Shown here: piece after piece, positions 1-16,297 of the stretch
How positions within the stretch are numbered: position 1 is the first letter of the stretch
Layout of the letters: every line of letters begins with the position of its first letter
Assembly: GCA_950295325.1 (NCBI GenBank)
Contig: OX485809.1
Coordinates: forward strand, 29,340,144-29,404,143
From: Polytrichum commune
Lineage: Eukaryota; Streptophyta; Polytrichopsida; Polytrichales; Polytrichaceae
Direction of reading: 5' to 3'
Length of the DNA stretch: 64,000 nucleotides
Made by a program: the position numbers and the translations under genes
Notes under the pieces: model-generated
Database searches by the model: none
Seen by the model: the letters and a program-made list of their open reading frames with translations, nothing else
Told to the model about the DNA's origin: nothing

Positions 1-426
1 ACATTTGGGCCATGTCTGCATGGCATGTTTTATCATTCCAAACCTTCAAAACTGCTGCTGACATCCCAGGTTTTGTTTTATATTCGTGTTCCTACATGGA
101 GTGCTTTGCCTATGTGATAAGTACACATGCTCCAAACTTGGGATAGAGGCATTGTGGGAACACCACAATAAGCTGTACATGAGCTGGTATAGGGAGTGGA
201 GAATGACATGTAACGTAAATGCAAAAGAGTAGAGTAGAGTAGGAGGTGAAATATAGACCTGAGGAGAGAGGCATTGAATAGGAGAGAGCCTCTCTTGTAA
301 AGCTGCTTGTTTATGCATTGTCAAGAAATGTATTGAAGTGTTAAATCATTGTAGAAACATTTCCAAATTGTGCCAGTGCAAGAACCACTATTTGGTGATC
401 CTTTAAGCCTTTGACTGGTTTTGTAG
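1..426. other. Probable intron of the RRP41-like gene
   Basis: No coding segment is recognisable here. The stretch ends in a splice acceptor (ttttgtag) directly before the first visible exon of the RRP41-like gene, so at least its right part should be intron. The rest of that gene lies to the left of the window. Confidence 0.5.
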
Positions 427-727
427 ATGGATGCAAAGCTGCCAATAGAAAGAGTGGAGGAGATTTTGCAGCTGGCAACACAGGGTGCCAAGGCTGTTTC
501 TGAATTTATGTTGAAAGTAAGATTCACTCTTTTCTATTATCTTGTGCATAGGTCCTGGTCGTCACAGTTCCTGTATTGCATTCTGAATCAGAAGTTGTTG
601 CCGAAGAGAGTTGATGTTGTGCAAGGAAGGCTGCTCATGGTGCTTATAAAGTAGTTTTCTCGGCCTGCAGGAGCTTATGGAGAACACAGAGACAATGGCC
701 TCTGCCATTGGCCACTTCAAAATGTAG
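427..727 (+). CDS. RRP41: Exosome complex component RRP41-like, C-terminal exons (partial)
   Basis: Two exons, 427-516 and 671-727, join in frame and end in TAG. The first follows a ttttgtag acceptor and is followed by GTAAGA; the second follows a ctgcag acceptor. They encode about 48 residues beginning MDAKLPIERVEEIL and continuing into ELMENTETMAS. An MDAxL start followed by an amphipathic helix is how the C-terminal end of RRP41 (EXOSC4) of the RNA exosome ring looks, where it closes the RNase PH domain. Exosome RRP41 works with the other ring subunits in 3'-to-5' RNA decay and processing in nucleus and cytoplasm. Only the last part of the gene is present, so its activity cannot be judged. 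Another RNase PH-fold exosome subunit is the main alternative. Confidence 0.65.
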
Positions 728-3363
728 ATGCAGACATGTGGTAAAGGAAAACATATCATCTCCAAATTTGTGGAGACACATGTATACGTTGTATCTATAA
801 TACAAACCATATGAAAAATTTCAGAAACAAATCAGTTATTTCGACACTTGGGCTGTTTCATTCAGTCCATCATTTGTTTAATGTGGAGCCTTTTTGTGCT
901 GTGTTGATATATCGCGCTTACAGTGTCCTCCACCCCCCCCCCCCCCCTGCCCTCGATTTTATAGAATGGCTCTCGTGCCAATTATCAAGAACTGTCCAAT
1001 TACATCAAATATGACTATTAGTATGACTGAAATACCCACACTAATTGTTAGATCTAGATTAACAATATTAAAGGCGAGACTGCTTGTGAAGTAGCACATG
1101 TCAAATGATATGATTAAGATATTGTTAAAAAAAAAAAATTCTCACGACTTTCACATCCAATAGCAATCACTCATCTATTCGAGACGACTAATAAGTGGAA
1201 GATCAATCAGTTTACTATGTTGACAATAACTACATCCCCTTGCCTTCTTACCAGCATCATTTGTAACTTCTTGACATCCATGGTGTTGGTTACATGTATT
1301 AAAGATCAATGATTTGTAAGAATTTACTTCATTGAAACTATTAGCATCTCACGCCATTTACAAAATCAGGGTTAAACTTCATTTGACTAATGAGAGATGA
1401 GACTCCTATGCACATGATCACTTTTATTTTGACCAGGAGAATGTTCTTCACAATTCAAAGCTACACTCTTTCTCCTATCTATTGTGGGCTTCATCATTTC
1501 AAACTTTTGTCACTAATTTGTTTTTGATTTAATGTGATACACACCATATTTCAACACCACATTATTCTACAAAAAGAAGAAAAATTAGTGTATTTTGTAA
1601 GATATAATATTCCATAAGTTATCATGGGTTTAATTTAGTGCAAAATCATTTAGAGCAATGGTGGCATCAAGGCATGACACACTGTTTTGAAGTTCTCAGA
1701 GACGTTGTTCACTTTGAGAGTAAATGATGACCGTGTGCAAAAAGTGGTAGCAAAATAATAATGGCGGAAGGCCATACAATGACGCATGTAGATGACAAAT
1801 CAATTTATTGAGCCACATTATTTCACAAACTAACGTCTAGATCTAATATCTATACATTAAACACTATACTTGAAATCACATTAGATTTCACCCCTTCCCT
1901 TTGCAATTTCTCACATCCATGGTACTTGTTGAAATGTACTATAGACCACTAATTATTGGTGTACATCATTAAAAAAAATTGTGAGAATTCATAATCCTTC
2001 ACATGATATCAATTTCATATACAATAGGCCAGTGAGTAGCACGACCAAAATTAGTTGGAGTACATTTAAACAATCAATGTGGAACAAGTATCATGTAATA
2101 ATGTTGGATTGTAGAAGGGAGACTTCATATTGTGGAGTGGAGTAGAATTTAGAGGTGGATTAAACCAAGATTGGGGTGTGGGAGTACTTGAATTCTTAAT
2201 GTTGTGATTGGTCAAGAAATAGTGTGTGTGTATGAAATTGGGTTTACATTTGTGTTTTTATTATAAGGACAACTTGTGTTCATGATACACCAATACATCA
2301 TGAAGAAATGTTGCTTGCATGAAACAATTTATTAGAGATAATGTAACATGATGAAACTAGGCATATTTACTGCACTTAATGTGATGAACAAATTACTCTA
2401 GGGAATATAATTCATGAAGGTTTACAAATGGAATACATAAATATGAGTTTTTCGATAGGTATTGGAATAGAAGAGGGGATGAACTCCAATTGCAAGTTCA
2501 ACAAGGTTGCAATGTGAAGGTGGAAGTGAATGATTGCATAGGTTATAATTATCTAAACCTTGCATTAGAGCTTTACAAGTCACAACAATGTCAACATTAC
2601 TTTGTATTGGTCACATACAACCTCTAAAGGATTTGGTAGTAAGAAGTTGCCCCCATAAGTTCGGGGTTGATTCATCATGATATATTTTGATAAGATTGAT
2701 TTGAGAATTATGCCCCCAAAATAGAGGTTAATAAGGCCAAAAACAACGATTATGGGCTCTATTTAGGCTTAAGAGTTTTCACCTCTTGCTTAATGGGTGT
2801 CACAAAACTATTTTTTTGTGTCAAGGGTTATACGTATCCATTTTTCCATATTGTTGTCTTTACAAGTCCATACCATTAAACGCCACTTCTTGTTGGTTAA
2901 AGGCAATTCTCAAGCCTACTACAAAGAGCACACTCTAAACTCTGTAACATCAACCTCCTCCACTCCTTCTCTTAAATCCCAAAACTCTAGGAAACAGATG
3001 TTCTTAGTTTAAATCTTAATCCTTGTTGTCAATGTTCCTCCCATATATCATAGGTTTTGACATTAGAATAAACCACTGAATCATTCTAACCATATGCTCG
3101 CACACATTATGTTGTTTTCATTATAATTAATTCCATTGTTACGATGTTAGCTTCGTGTTATTCCATAGTATCACATGCTACCCTATTCTCTTTTATCATG
3201 CATTTATGTTAAAACTACATAACTCCTTAATATCACATGCACTTTGGTTGCCACAAATCATGATATTATGAAGTTTAGAGTGTATTAGAGACAAGTCCTT
3301 CTTTAACACATTCCCAATTCCATATTTTATACAATAACCTTATAAGTATGTTTAACTACAATT
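728..3363. other. AT-rich intergenic DNA
   Basis: No gene, transposon ends or RNA gene recognised. The beginning should be the 3' UTR of the RRP41-like gene. There is a C homopolymer near 933-947. Loosely similar segments (a CCATGGT-containing stretch around 1235-1310 and again around 1885-1955) hint at an old duplication. Confidence 0.4.
933..947. repeat. Poly-C tract
   Basis: An uninterrupted run of about 15 C residues in the putative 3' flank of the RRP41-like gene. Its length is prone to sequencing error and slippage. Confidence 0.8.
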
Positions 3364-3371
3364 ATATAAAA
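3364..3371 (+). promoter_or_regulatory. Possible TATA box of the L7a gene
   Basis: A TATATAAA string lies about 250 bp before the L7a start codon. It is positioned plausibly for a core promoter, but AT-rich flanks make chance occurrence likely. Cap-site data would decide. Confidence 0.3.
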
Positions 3372-3614
3372 CAATGGGTTAAAAGGAAAAATACTTGTAG
3401 ATGAAGGGAAGCAGTAATCGGACGGTCAACAACGGTACAGGGGCTTTACTGGGACTTCACCAGGGCTGTCTGGTTCGGTACCGAAGCAAGGGTCAGTCTA
3501 GGTCTGGGAAGGCCTGGTTGGGCTGGGCGGGCTCTGGTGTAAGAGAAGGCAGCGGCCTCTGCCCGAGCTCTTTCCCCAGCTGCCTCCGTCGCACTAGCCT
3601 GCTTCGATTCCACC

Positions 3615-6300
<2,686 letters not shown>

Positions 6301-7639
6301 ATTTTCTAGTCTTTCGTGGACTTTTTACTGTCAGGAACTTATTATCAAGCAGTTTGAAGTTCTGTGAGAGTTCAATTTTTACAATGGAGGGCATATGTAA
6401 TGGGTTTTTATATATCAAAATCTGCTGGATTTCAACATTTTCTTTTCAGAGTTGATGGACCATCTTTTGGGTACTGAGGATTGTCTACAAATGTTGGTGC
6501 TTAGAGCATAGGTTGTCGTCCAAGTTCTGAACTTGTGACATTTATTGGAGCTCTAGGTATTTTTGGTACACATTGATTATTTTGAGTGCTTGGTTCAAGG
6601 ATAGAAATAGTGAGGTAGCTTCTGAAATTGTGACAATGCAAATCAGATAGTTAGAAAGTTTTTGACGTCCTCACGATTGATTGAATTGGGTTCACGTCAC
6701 CTGTGAAAGCAACTTTGATTATGCATCTTAGTAAATTCATTCTAGTGGTCGTCTATATCAGCAGTGTAAATTCTTCTGATTATGCTCCAGCATGGAATGA
6801 TGTGCATGTGGCACAGGTGTAGAAATCTTTTCAGGTATGAAATTGATTTACGGTAGGTGGTGTTTCATCTTTGTATCTTTGAATACAAAACAATTGCATT
6901 AGGACGGCGTCATTGTTCATCATTGCACCTGTCTTTCATAGATCAAAAGGGTCTCGTACACAGAGGCCAATGGACATATGTCATCGATTGACAGATGGAA
7001 GATATCGACTATGCATGAATTCTTCGCTTTGACTCGTTTCAAAAGACATCCTCGAAGTGTTTTGAAACATACTAGACAACTACCTATTCAGCGTTTATAT
7101 TAAGCGTCAAAAGTGCAGAAGCTGTGGTTTAATTGCTGTTATTGAGTTATGTAGCCCTCTGGGTACGTAACTAAAGGAGTATGGATAGTCCTCCGCAACT
7201 CATGGTAGAAAGAACCTCGAATGCTGCTTATTATTAGAAATGGGACTCTTAAAACCTTATTATTACAGCGAGTACAATTGAAACGATATTAACCAGATTA
7301 TGAAGACTCACATTAACGTTTACAATAGAGCCGCGGCTACATTCAAAAGCACCTTTGCGGTCAAAGTCCATGCTGCTTTTCAAGGAAAGAGGGTTTCGAA
7401 ATTGCAAGATAAGCCATCATCGACGGCGAGGACGTTGCATGCCCCTACATCCCTGAAGCTGAGCTGGAGGGGAGCATTCAGGAAAAACAAGGAACATTCC
7501 CAGGAGCGGGAGTTCATCGAATGTGGCTATGGCGCGTACATGGCAATTAAATAGTGTCCGCTGTCGACGTGGCATACGCTGGCTTCTCTTGGCTTCCGGG
7601 TGGCAATGTTTCCAGCTTGTGATGTGAGCATAACTTTTA
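6301..7639. other. L7a 3' UTR and intergenic spacer
   Basis: The first few hundred bases should be the 3' UTR of L7a. An 84-codon open frame at 7300-7554 (+) resembles nothing recognisable, although it is more GC-rich than its surroundings and lies where a 5' exon or upstream frame of the next gene could be. No support beyond openness, so it is not called. Confidence 0.4.
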
Positions 7640-7859
7640 CTCCCTCTGTTTCAAAATAAAATTGTGGTTTCTATTTCAGTGCGGGATTAAGAACAGTGAC
7701 CGGATTTGAACCACAATGCGCTTTTTAACCAAAATTGGGAGCTGCCGAAAAGTTGCCGACGTCTCTGTCATGCCCGGAGGAGGTCTGTAACGAAACCATG
7801 GTTTTATTCTGGCACGGAGTTTATGCAGAAACCATGGTTTTATTGTGAAACAGAGGGAG
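7640..7859. mobile_element. Stowaway-type MITE (Tc1/mariner)
   Basis: 220 bp bounded by CTCCCTCTGTTTCA at the left and its reverse complement TGAAACAGAGGGAG at the right, flanked on both sides by TA. These are the ends and target duplication typical of Stowaway MITEs. Subterminal segments are also related (an AACCATGGTTTTATT motif appears twice near the right end). No coding capacity. It sits about 375 bp before the phosphatidylserine synthase start codon and could contribute promoter sequence. Confidence 0.9.
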
Positions 7860-8234
7860 TATTGTACTTCCAGATATAACTTATGTATAGATTGCCTTCC
7901 CAGTGACTGTCCTGTGACAATTCCGACTTATTACGTCTATGGTCCTCCTTTCTTGTCCTCTACAGCAGGAGGACAAGAAATCTAGCTTACCAGCTACTGT
8001 CATGTTCACTATCTAAAATTTGGTATAGCTTCATCTGAGACTTCGTCAACGGAGAATTGGGATTTGTGATGAGATCGGTTCATCTTATGTACTGGTTCAT
8101 TACCGGCCGAGTGGCAATGCAAAAAATTAAATAGTGACCTTGGATGGCTTAAGGTTGTTATCGAAATTTCGGTGTTTGCAGGATACCAATTGCAAGCAGA
8201 AGTGGCATCTGGTATTAGCAAGAAGAAGAATCAG

Positions 8235-11200
8235 ATGGCCGGAAGAGAAGTTAGCCTCTCGGAAGCCGAGAGGTCTGGCGAATTTGATCCAAATTATGAG
8301 AGAGACCTTCGGCCGAGTGTGGTGAACGAGCATGATATGACGAAGCAGCACCGGCGGAGGTATAAATCAGATCATAAGGGCGTCCTGAATGGGAAGACTA
8401 GGTTAGTCCGGGAAGATAGTGCAACCAAGGCATGGAGCATCATGAGAGAGGTGGATCCTTGGACGGCTTGGTTCTACAAACCGCACACTGTACTCTTCCT
8501 TCTCACTGGAGGGTGCCTTCTTGTGTAAGTACATCGATTCCCTTCCTCGATTATATCTGTTTAAATTGCTGCACAACTTGTAGCCTTTCATGAATTCGAT
8601 GAGTCTTCTTATCGAAGATTGCATATCTTGAAATTTGGTTTTATTTCTCCATCCTTGGTGTCTTGCACTAGAACTATACTTTTTCTAGACCTACAATTTC
8701 ATATGAGGTGGTTAAGTATAACTTCTTGTATGCCTTATAGTCATCAAGTTGAGCTTCTTTCAACGAAGTCTCCCAGTCGAGCCACAGTTGAGCCACATCT
8801 TCTGATGGAAGATTGCTATCCAGTCGTTTTTATTCCTCCATTCTGGGTATCTTGCACTAAAACTCTTGATCTGAGCCTAACAAATTCCTGTTAGCTGCTT
8901 AAGTAGACTGACTTCTTGTAGGGTCTTAAATTTTTTAAGTTGAGCTCCCAGGATGACCCCACAGAGTTTGAAGTCCAACGATTACACTTACACAGCAGAT
9001 TGAGAAGGATTTTTATTTATTATCAAGATGTTGTATAGCCTACAAGGGTCGTATGGCATCTTCCATTTAGTTTTGTGGAGACATACATGATGAGTAAAGA
9101 AAAAGGTGTGAATTTGTGTAATCTATCTTATGAAGGTTTTGTATGCTCTAAATTTCACGAGTTGTTTATTTGGGGAGCCAAAACTTTATTTAATTGAGAA
9201 ACGTTGGCTGTATGCTTCAAGAGGTGATGATTGTCGATCCAGTGACTCAATTCCTTTATTATTATTGCAATATAGGTGGGCGAGCGGCGCCCTGCAGCCA
9301 CAGGAATTTATTTTGGACACGAGCACAAATATAAAAAGGTGTGTAAATAGCGACTCGAGCTGTTTGTTGGGATGTGGAACTTTCAGGTGGGAGGAGAATA
9401 TTTTTCGTCATTTTGCAAAGATTGCTTCCTTACGACGTTCTGTCATAGTGATTTTGATGGATTTTTGTTGTGATGCAGAGGTATTTGGGCAATAATAGCA
9501 GTTTTCCTCGGCTACTGTTTACTTCAAGCACCATCTACGTGAGTAGTTAAACATTGGCCTATTCTTACCTACATTGATAAATGTAGTAGTTGTAATTTTC
9601 TCAAATCTAAATCATGTTGTCTCAAAACCGTCTGGTAGAAATTTCACTGCTCCTGTAATCAGTATTTTAATCACTCTAAGCAGTGGTCAGTATGAGAAGT
9701 TCACTTACCGGTTGTGGGTTTGCCTGTCCTTCAGGATTTTAATAAGGCCTCACCCTGCTGTCTGGCGCTTCGTTCACGGGATGGCTGTACTATATTTGAT
9801 CCTCCTTGTTTTCCTCCTCTTTCAGGTAATTTAAAAAGTCAGTAAAAATACTTACTCAGTCAGGGTGTTCGGCTTCAAATATCGAAATGTAGCGTGAAAT
9901 CCATCCAAATAAGCTGTCACCTGAAGTAAACATCATGGTTTCTGTGAAGCAGGAAATTTGTTTTCGTGGCTAACATGTGGTGTAGTTGACCAGAAACCTG
10001 GCACAATTGCAGACAGATCAAGGTTTGCACGAGTATTGGACAATCAATAGTGCTTTCCGTACTTTTTTGGAGAGTAGATATATGTTTCCTATATTTGGGC
10101 TCTTGTACTTCTTGACAAGTGGTAATTTTGTGCCTTCTCTGTCACTCTGCTTGTGACAGAATCGGGATGATGCACGGCAGTTTATGAGGTATCTGCATCC
10201 GGATCTAGGCGTTGGTATTCCCTTAAACTCCAATTATTATAAGTCTCTGCAGATCTTTGTCTTTCTCTTTATACACCGTTCGCACACGTCGAACGTCGGA
10301 CGCTTGGGAACATTCGACGTTTCAATAAGCAGCCTCGCGTGTGCGAGTGCAAAAAGTTGTGACATCACATTCTTACCTAACAGCTGTCGAGTATTCGTGC
10401 ACTTTATCCCTGGAACTGTAGGAGGAAGATAATGGGCCCGGGCAATTTTGTTCGTTCCAGCATTTCCAGAATGTTTTGCACCTAACTTACATGAATGGGT
10501 TGTTTGGTATGTGGGTAGAGTTGGAGGAGAGGTCGTATGGAGCCGACTGCCGAGTCTACACTCCAGAGAAAGCCAACAAATTTTCTAATGTTTATGTGAG
10601 TAATTTAAGACTTCATGAGGTTGAATTACATCTGATCGAGTGTTGTCCAAGTGTTAGCCAACTTGAATAGCTTTGACGGCAAATGGCCAATCTTTGAAGT
10701 CTGCAATCTGTTGCTATGAAGGAAATGTTGAATCTGAGGTATGGCATTCAAGAATAACAAATAGAACTGGTTTTCGAGAATGATTATAAACAAGGATGTA
10801 AGGTGATTATAGCGAACTAATCTGTGTTTGTAACAAGGATCGCTCAACATTGCTACTCACGTTGTCACATATTCAGTATTCCTTTTGACAAGTTTTTCAC
10901 TAGCAGAGAACTTTGTTTTGCAGGATACCTTTTTTGATGAGTTTGTGGTCGCACACACTTTAGGATGGTGGTGTAAAGCGATTATGATTCGAAACCTACC
11001 ACTTTTGTGGGTACTCTCCATTGGCTTCGAGTTCTGTGAGGTGAGGAGCAATTCTGATACCCTTCCCTTTCGAAGTAGGGGAGAGTTTTCTTTTCAAAAT
11101 TTCTGTTGTCTATGGTATTGAAAAAGCGTGGAGCTTAACAAGTCGTATTTCTTTCACAGTTAATTGTGTTCTCTATCAAAGCATATTTCACTTCATGCTG

Positions 11201-13208
11201 GTTAGGTTTCTGCGTCACTACGTGTCTGTGGTAGTTAGAGAGATTTGCAATTCTGATACGGCATGTTCTTTATCTGAATCTTACGTTGGTTTTGCAGCAA
11301 ACTTTTAAGCATATGCTTCCAAACTTTAATGAGTGTTGGTGGGACAGTATTATTCTGGATGTTCTCGTTTGCAACACAATTGGTACGTCTTGAAGGTCAT
11401 CCTGCATAGGTAGAGAAATGTTTGTACGATTCTTTACAGGAGCTAATCCGTGTGGTTTTTCCAGTGGTTTTCTTTTTACATCATTGTGTTTAAAGTGAGA
11501 TATCGTTGGGGGTAACCAGCAGTGTTTTTTAACGAGCCACGATGGCCAAATGGCTGATGAGAATTCACTTTAAAGATACCTTATGTACTTTCCTACTGTG
11601 TAAAGACATCTGGGAAAGTGACAATTCCAATTTGGGTTAATAAAGTATGGTTTGTGATAGTTTATAACCTCCCAGTTTATAATATGGGCAGTAAACAAGT
11701 CTGCTCAAGGAGTCAATTTGGGGTTAATTTGTCCTCTGTTGTGCAATTTCTCAGGAATCATTCTTGGAATGAAGTCAGTGAAATATTTTGATGGTAAGAC
11801 TTATGAATGGATTGGCCTGAGCCGACAAAGATCTTTCTCTGGTAAGGTATGCATTCTTACTTTCTTTCTTCGAGCTGACCAGCTCAAAATCATGTCCCTC
11901 AACACCACTTTTCCATAGATGTCCTTTGTTTAGAGTACTATGGTTTTTCTGTTACTGGGGTTCTGTTGGTTAATCTGACTCAAAATCACAAAAATATCTT
12001 TTCAAGAACCGGTGTTGGTGTTTGCCACGAAATGATTCTGTGGTAGATATTATTTCTGTTGGTGTTTCAATTTGATCTCAATTACGGTGACTATTCCAGC
12101 TATTAAGCATTGATATTGTTATGCATTTCAGGTTTGGAGATCTCTTGGGCAATTTACTCCAGCCTACTGGGACAAAGATGAATGGAACCCACTCCAGGGT
12201 CCTGTTCGGTTTCTGCAAGTGCTGGGATTAGTCATCCTAATTTTAGCTGTTGAGGTGGAATGTTTTTTCCTCAAATATTGTTTGTGGGTACCACCTTTGA
12301 ACCCACTTGTCACCTACCGCCTTATAATTTGGTGGCTAATTGCAAACCCTGCAATCCGAGAGTACAACACTTTTCTGCAGACGAGGTGAGTTTAAATTTG
12401 AAAATTTATTAATTTTTTCTTCTTCTTGTCTTTGTTTGTTTACCTTTCTATGGTCAGCACACCTGAAACCGACAGAATAAGCGTTGAGCATAATCTCTAT
12501 TATTAGAATGATCAAATTCTTGTTCACGAAAATCAAAAGGATTCCAATGCACTTCAAAACACATCGTTTGGATATTGTATATAAAAGTTTGCAGGGATCA
12601 AATTGTTATATGTAGGCGACCTGAAACTAACACCTATATCAGATGTTCAGAGGGTGCACATTATCATAATTAATATGTGTCTGTTGTGCAAGATTTGTAA
12701 GTGTTGGTTTTAGGTTGGGTGTTGGTTTTGGGTGTATGTGCCTTATATTATGTTTCTCCTTAAGTTTATTCATTTTTCTTTGCAGGAAGTCTATGAAGCT
12801 TGGAGCGTTTTGCTGGTTGGCTGTTGCTATTTCTACGGTAGAAACACTCATTTGTATAAAATTTGGGCGAGGTATGAAACTTGCTATGTTTTTTTTGGCT
12901 TTTACTTCATTGATCTTTAGGGCTTTTGTTTCATAAGAAAATTATTTCAATCAAGTAGACTACCTGATGAGATTGTGATATGTTATGTCAATTTTTGATG
13001 TGCAAGATTTGCATGTAAATTGTGATTCATTGTCTTGGTTGGCTCTTCAGGTTTGTACCCCCAGCCAATGCCAGGGTATGTGTTTTGGTCATTGATATCA
13101 GCCGTTGTTGCCCTCGTGTTGTTTCTTGGGTGGTGGACAATGAACATCTACTTGGTTGATCGAATGGCTAGAGATTTTGTTGAAGAGAATACTAAGAAAA
13201 CAATATAA
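8235..13208 (+). CDS. PSS1: Phosphatidylserine synthase, base-exchange type (PSS1 family)
   Basis: Twelve exons: 8235-8524, 9276-9338, 9479-9538, 9735-9825, 10160-10214, 10519-10595, 10924-11040, 11298-11382, 11755-11846, 12132-12385, 12786-12871, 13051-13208. All introns are GT-AG and phases agree; total 1428 nt, 475 aa. The family pattern is clear: [119 protein letters not shown] and [16 protein letters not shown], with several hydrophobic membrane segments. The enzyme exchanges the head group of existing phospholipids for serine in the ER membrane. An in-frame upstream ATG exists at 8172, but a tttgcag acceptor-like site at about 8171-8181 suggests a 5' UTR intron ending there; ATG 8235 was preferred. 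It is slightly longer than typical plant homologues because of a charged N-terminal extension. Confidence 0.93.
10278..10347. repeat. Fold-back GC-rich segment in intron 5 of the PSS1 gene
   Basis: TCGCACACG near 10280 pairs with CGTGTGCGA near 10338, and inside it CGTCGAA pairs with TTCGACG. The GC-rich, CpG-rich patch stands out from the AT-rich intron. It could form a stem of about 70 nt. Origin unknown. Confidence 0.5.
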
Positions 13209-16200
13209 AGTATAGTTGGAAATGATTTCCAGATGTTGGCCACATAGGGGTTACATTCTCCATTGGTAGTAACCTCTTTCCACCCATTAGAAAATGTGTC
13301 CTAACTTGGTTGTTGGCAGATGGGTTGTTATTATGCTGGTGTTTTCATTAGCATTTTCCTCTCTACGGACATGGGACTCTTGACTCTACCTCATGTCCTC
13401 AACATTTCTAGCCGGTTGTTGCTTAGACCATTAATGTGCATGTCATTATAGCTCTTGAAAGGAATGTTCATAGTGTATACTACATTTACATTCTCAGTTT
13501 TGGTGGATTATTATGACTCTACAAAAGGAGCAAATATTCAAATGTCTCTGATTTTGTTTAAACCCTAAATGACTGGGGGTTCCAACTCAATTCTATGATG
13601 TATATTAAAATATGAATCAAAGATCTCATTCTGGAGGTGACATACAAATGAAAGGTGTAGAGGGTGAGTTGTATGGTTGAAATGATCATTATTATCTTTA
13701 ATCTCCACCAAATTGTTTTAGAACCATTCAAAGGCAATTCTTGACCTTTGATTTGATTGATAACATTGTATCAAAGAAAAATTGAAGGGTTCCAACCACT
13801 TCTACTTCATTATAATTAGTTGTTTATGCATAGATTTGATCAATTTGGTCAAGATGGTTGTAGTTTATATGTAGTTCCAAGTGCAAGAAAACTAAGAGGA
13901 TAGCAGTTCTGCCTTCAAAAAAATGTCTTTGATATACATTCCCTAACTTTTTGGCGGCTTAGATGTTTAGGGGCTAAGAAGTTGTAGATTTTCACCATTT
14001 GAGATGTGTTACCTAGTACTAATGCTAGTTTGGGAACACAATAACTATAGGTTAGAGACACAACAAACACAGGAGGAATGAAATGTCATCTTTCAAATTC
14101 AAAATTGTGTGTGCACAAATGTAAGGTGATTCCTACAATGGTCGTAGGTACTAGAGATGTCATAGGTCAAAGGTCAAAACACTACAACTGCCACTCAAAC
14201 TCTACGCAGATATTGGATAACTCTGAATGTTGCAACTTCACATCCACTCAACCATCAGGCATAAGAAGTTGAACCCCCTATTACAGTATATGTAGCTTGA
14301 GATACTCCCAAGAAAAGAAGACTTCATTCTACAGTGAATTCAATATGATTATCAAGGGTTAGGTATCCTCCAGTGTATGTCTCTTTTCTCTTCAAAGTTC
14401 CAAACCTAGTAGTATGAAGATCCGTATTGCAACTAGCTTTGAAATATGCAACTTAAATGAGCTCCATTTGTAAACAACTTCAGACTTTTGCTAATCAACC
14501 TAAAGTCATTCTATCACGCATGAAAATATCAATATCCTCAATTTGGTTATCTTCTCAGTATTTGTGTATATGCTTCCATGTGAATCACTAAACATGCCAA
14601 ATCTTTCAAATCCTTTAAGCAAGTAGTGTTACCAGTTCAAGTTCAACGACTACAAACATCAGCGAAAAGCTTGAAGATCTGACTTCATGTAGATGCAAAC
14701 TATCTCATGATTGGAAGGATGCATCACTAATAAACTCTGTGAAGTGCATGCTCAAGAACATTTCCAACCTTGAAGACACAAGCCTAATTCACATAATCCC
14801 TTGTAACACTACTTTCATCCATTGTTCCACAGTAATAATAGTCTAAGTGCCCAGTTATTCCTTTCCCATAGTAAAGGCTCAGCCAAATATAATTTACCCA
14901 TTCCTCCTATTTGAACAAAAACAACAGAACCAAATCAATCAACTTCTAGCAATATGAAGATCATTGCTGACATATTTGTACAGGAGATTTCCACTAAGAG
15001 ACTTTAAAAAAAAACAAAAACAACAGAAGCTATTCAATGGATAGAAATCTACATCCTAAACAACTGAATATCATTCTCCATGCATGGCCACCAGAAATGG
15101 AAGTACCAGGTCAAAGGTCTTTCAGTGACATCACATTGTTACCCTTCATTGAACAAAAAGTAGAGAAACAATAATAGCCATAAAGGCACAATGTTGTGGA
15201 CTGTAGTTTATTTATTAACTTGGAAGATGGACAGAAGGTAATTAAAAGACAATCTGGGCACACTTGTGTGACAGTGCAATGAACCATGCAACTCCTTGAT
15301 CTTATACATTGGATATTAATTTTCAGATAATACTAGAACACATTTACTACCACTTATTGTCAGAGATCTGTAATGTAAACCTGCTTGTTCTGGAATGTCG
15401 TATACTCTTTTCCTTGCAGAATCCACATCTAATCATACACATTACCCAAAAACTCCCCTTCAAGTACATTTACCTACATTACCTGCATCAGAAATCAAAT
15501 AATTGCTCAAGTCCTGTTTCATTTAGATACAAAGCACCAGCTAGGATACCTGTTTCTACTCTATTGGTGATCATGGAAATCTGACTTGTTGATGTACAGG
15601 TTATATTACACATTGCATTGCTGATACTATCAACAAGGCAGTGCCCACCTTGGGGTGTGTAGAGTTCCTAGTGTCTTATAACATTAATTTGGGCTTGTTG
15701 CAGAATAGATGCCCTCCAACATGGTTTTGTACTTTGCTAGCAAAGCTCTGCAGTGAACAACATACAAATTAGTACCTTACAGTAGACTTTTATACAACAA
15801 AAAATATACTAATTGCAGGTCCTTTGCTTGACTTCATTAGCCTGCTAAGCTCATAAACCTCAAGTGTCCGGAGGCCAAGAGGCCCTCTCCATGCACAAAA
15901 ACATGTATTTGAGGTACATAATCCCATTTAAAGCTAATTGATTCGAAAGTGACCGTATCTAAAGTTAACTTATTCAAGTGTGCTTTTTGATACAGTCGAA
16001 ATTAAATTCATGAATATATGCAAATTTGAAAATTTAAGTTCAAATACACAGCCTGAGTGCCCTTGGATGCAAATCATAAATTTAATATTGGATGTCGTAC
16101 ATCGAGACCCAAAGTCCTTTTTAAGGGTTAAGAGACATAAAGTACAACTTAAGTTGCTAGATAACAAATGCCTCAACTATGAATGTCAAAAGATCTCAAT

Positions 16201-16297
16201 CCACAAGATCTTTCCTGGTGGGATGTTTCTCTAATTTTGAGGAAGAAAACCAACAAGACACTGTAACAAAGTTGGAGGAGTCAGAATGAAAACAAAC
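13209..16297. other. Intergenic DNA between convergent PSS1 and MED9 genes
   Basis: Contains the PSS1 3' UTR and, at the right, probably the missing last exon and 3' UTR of MED9 on the minus strand. I scanned for a segment encoding the end of MED9 and could not identify one. AT-rich, no transposon ends seen. Confidence 0.4.
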
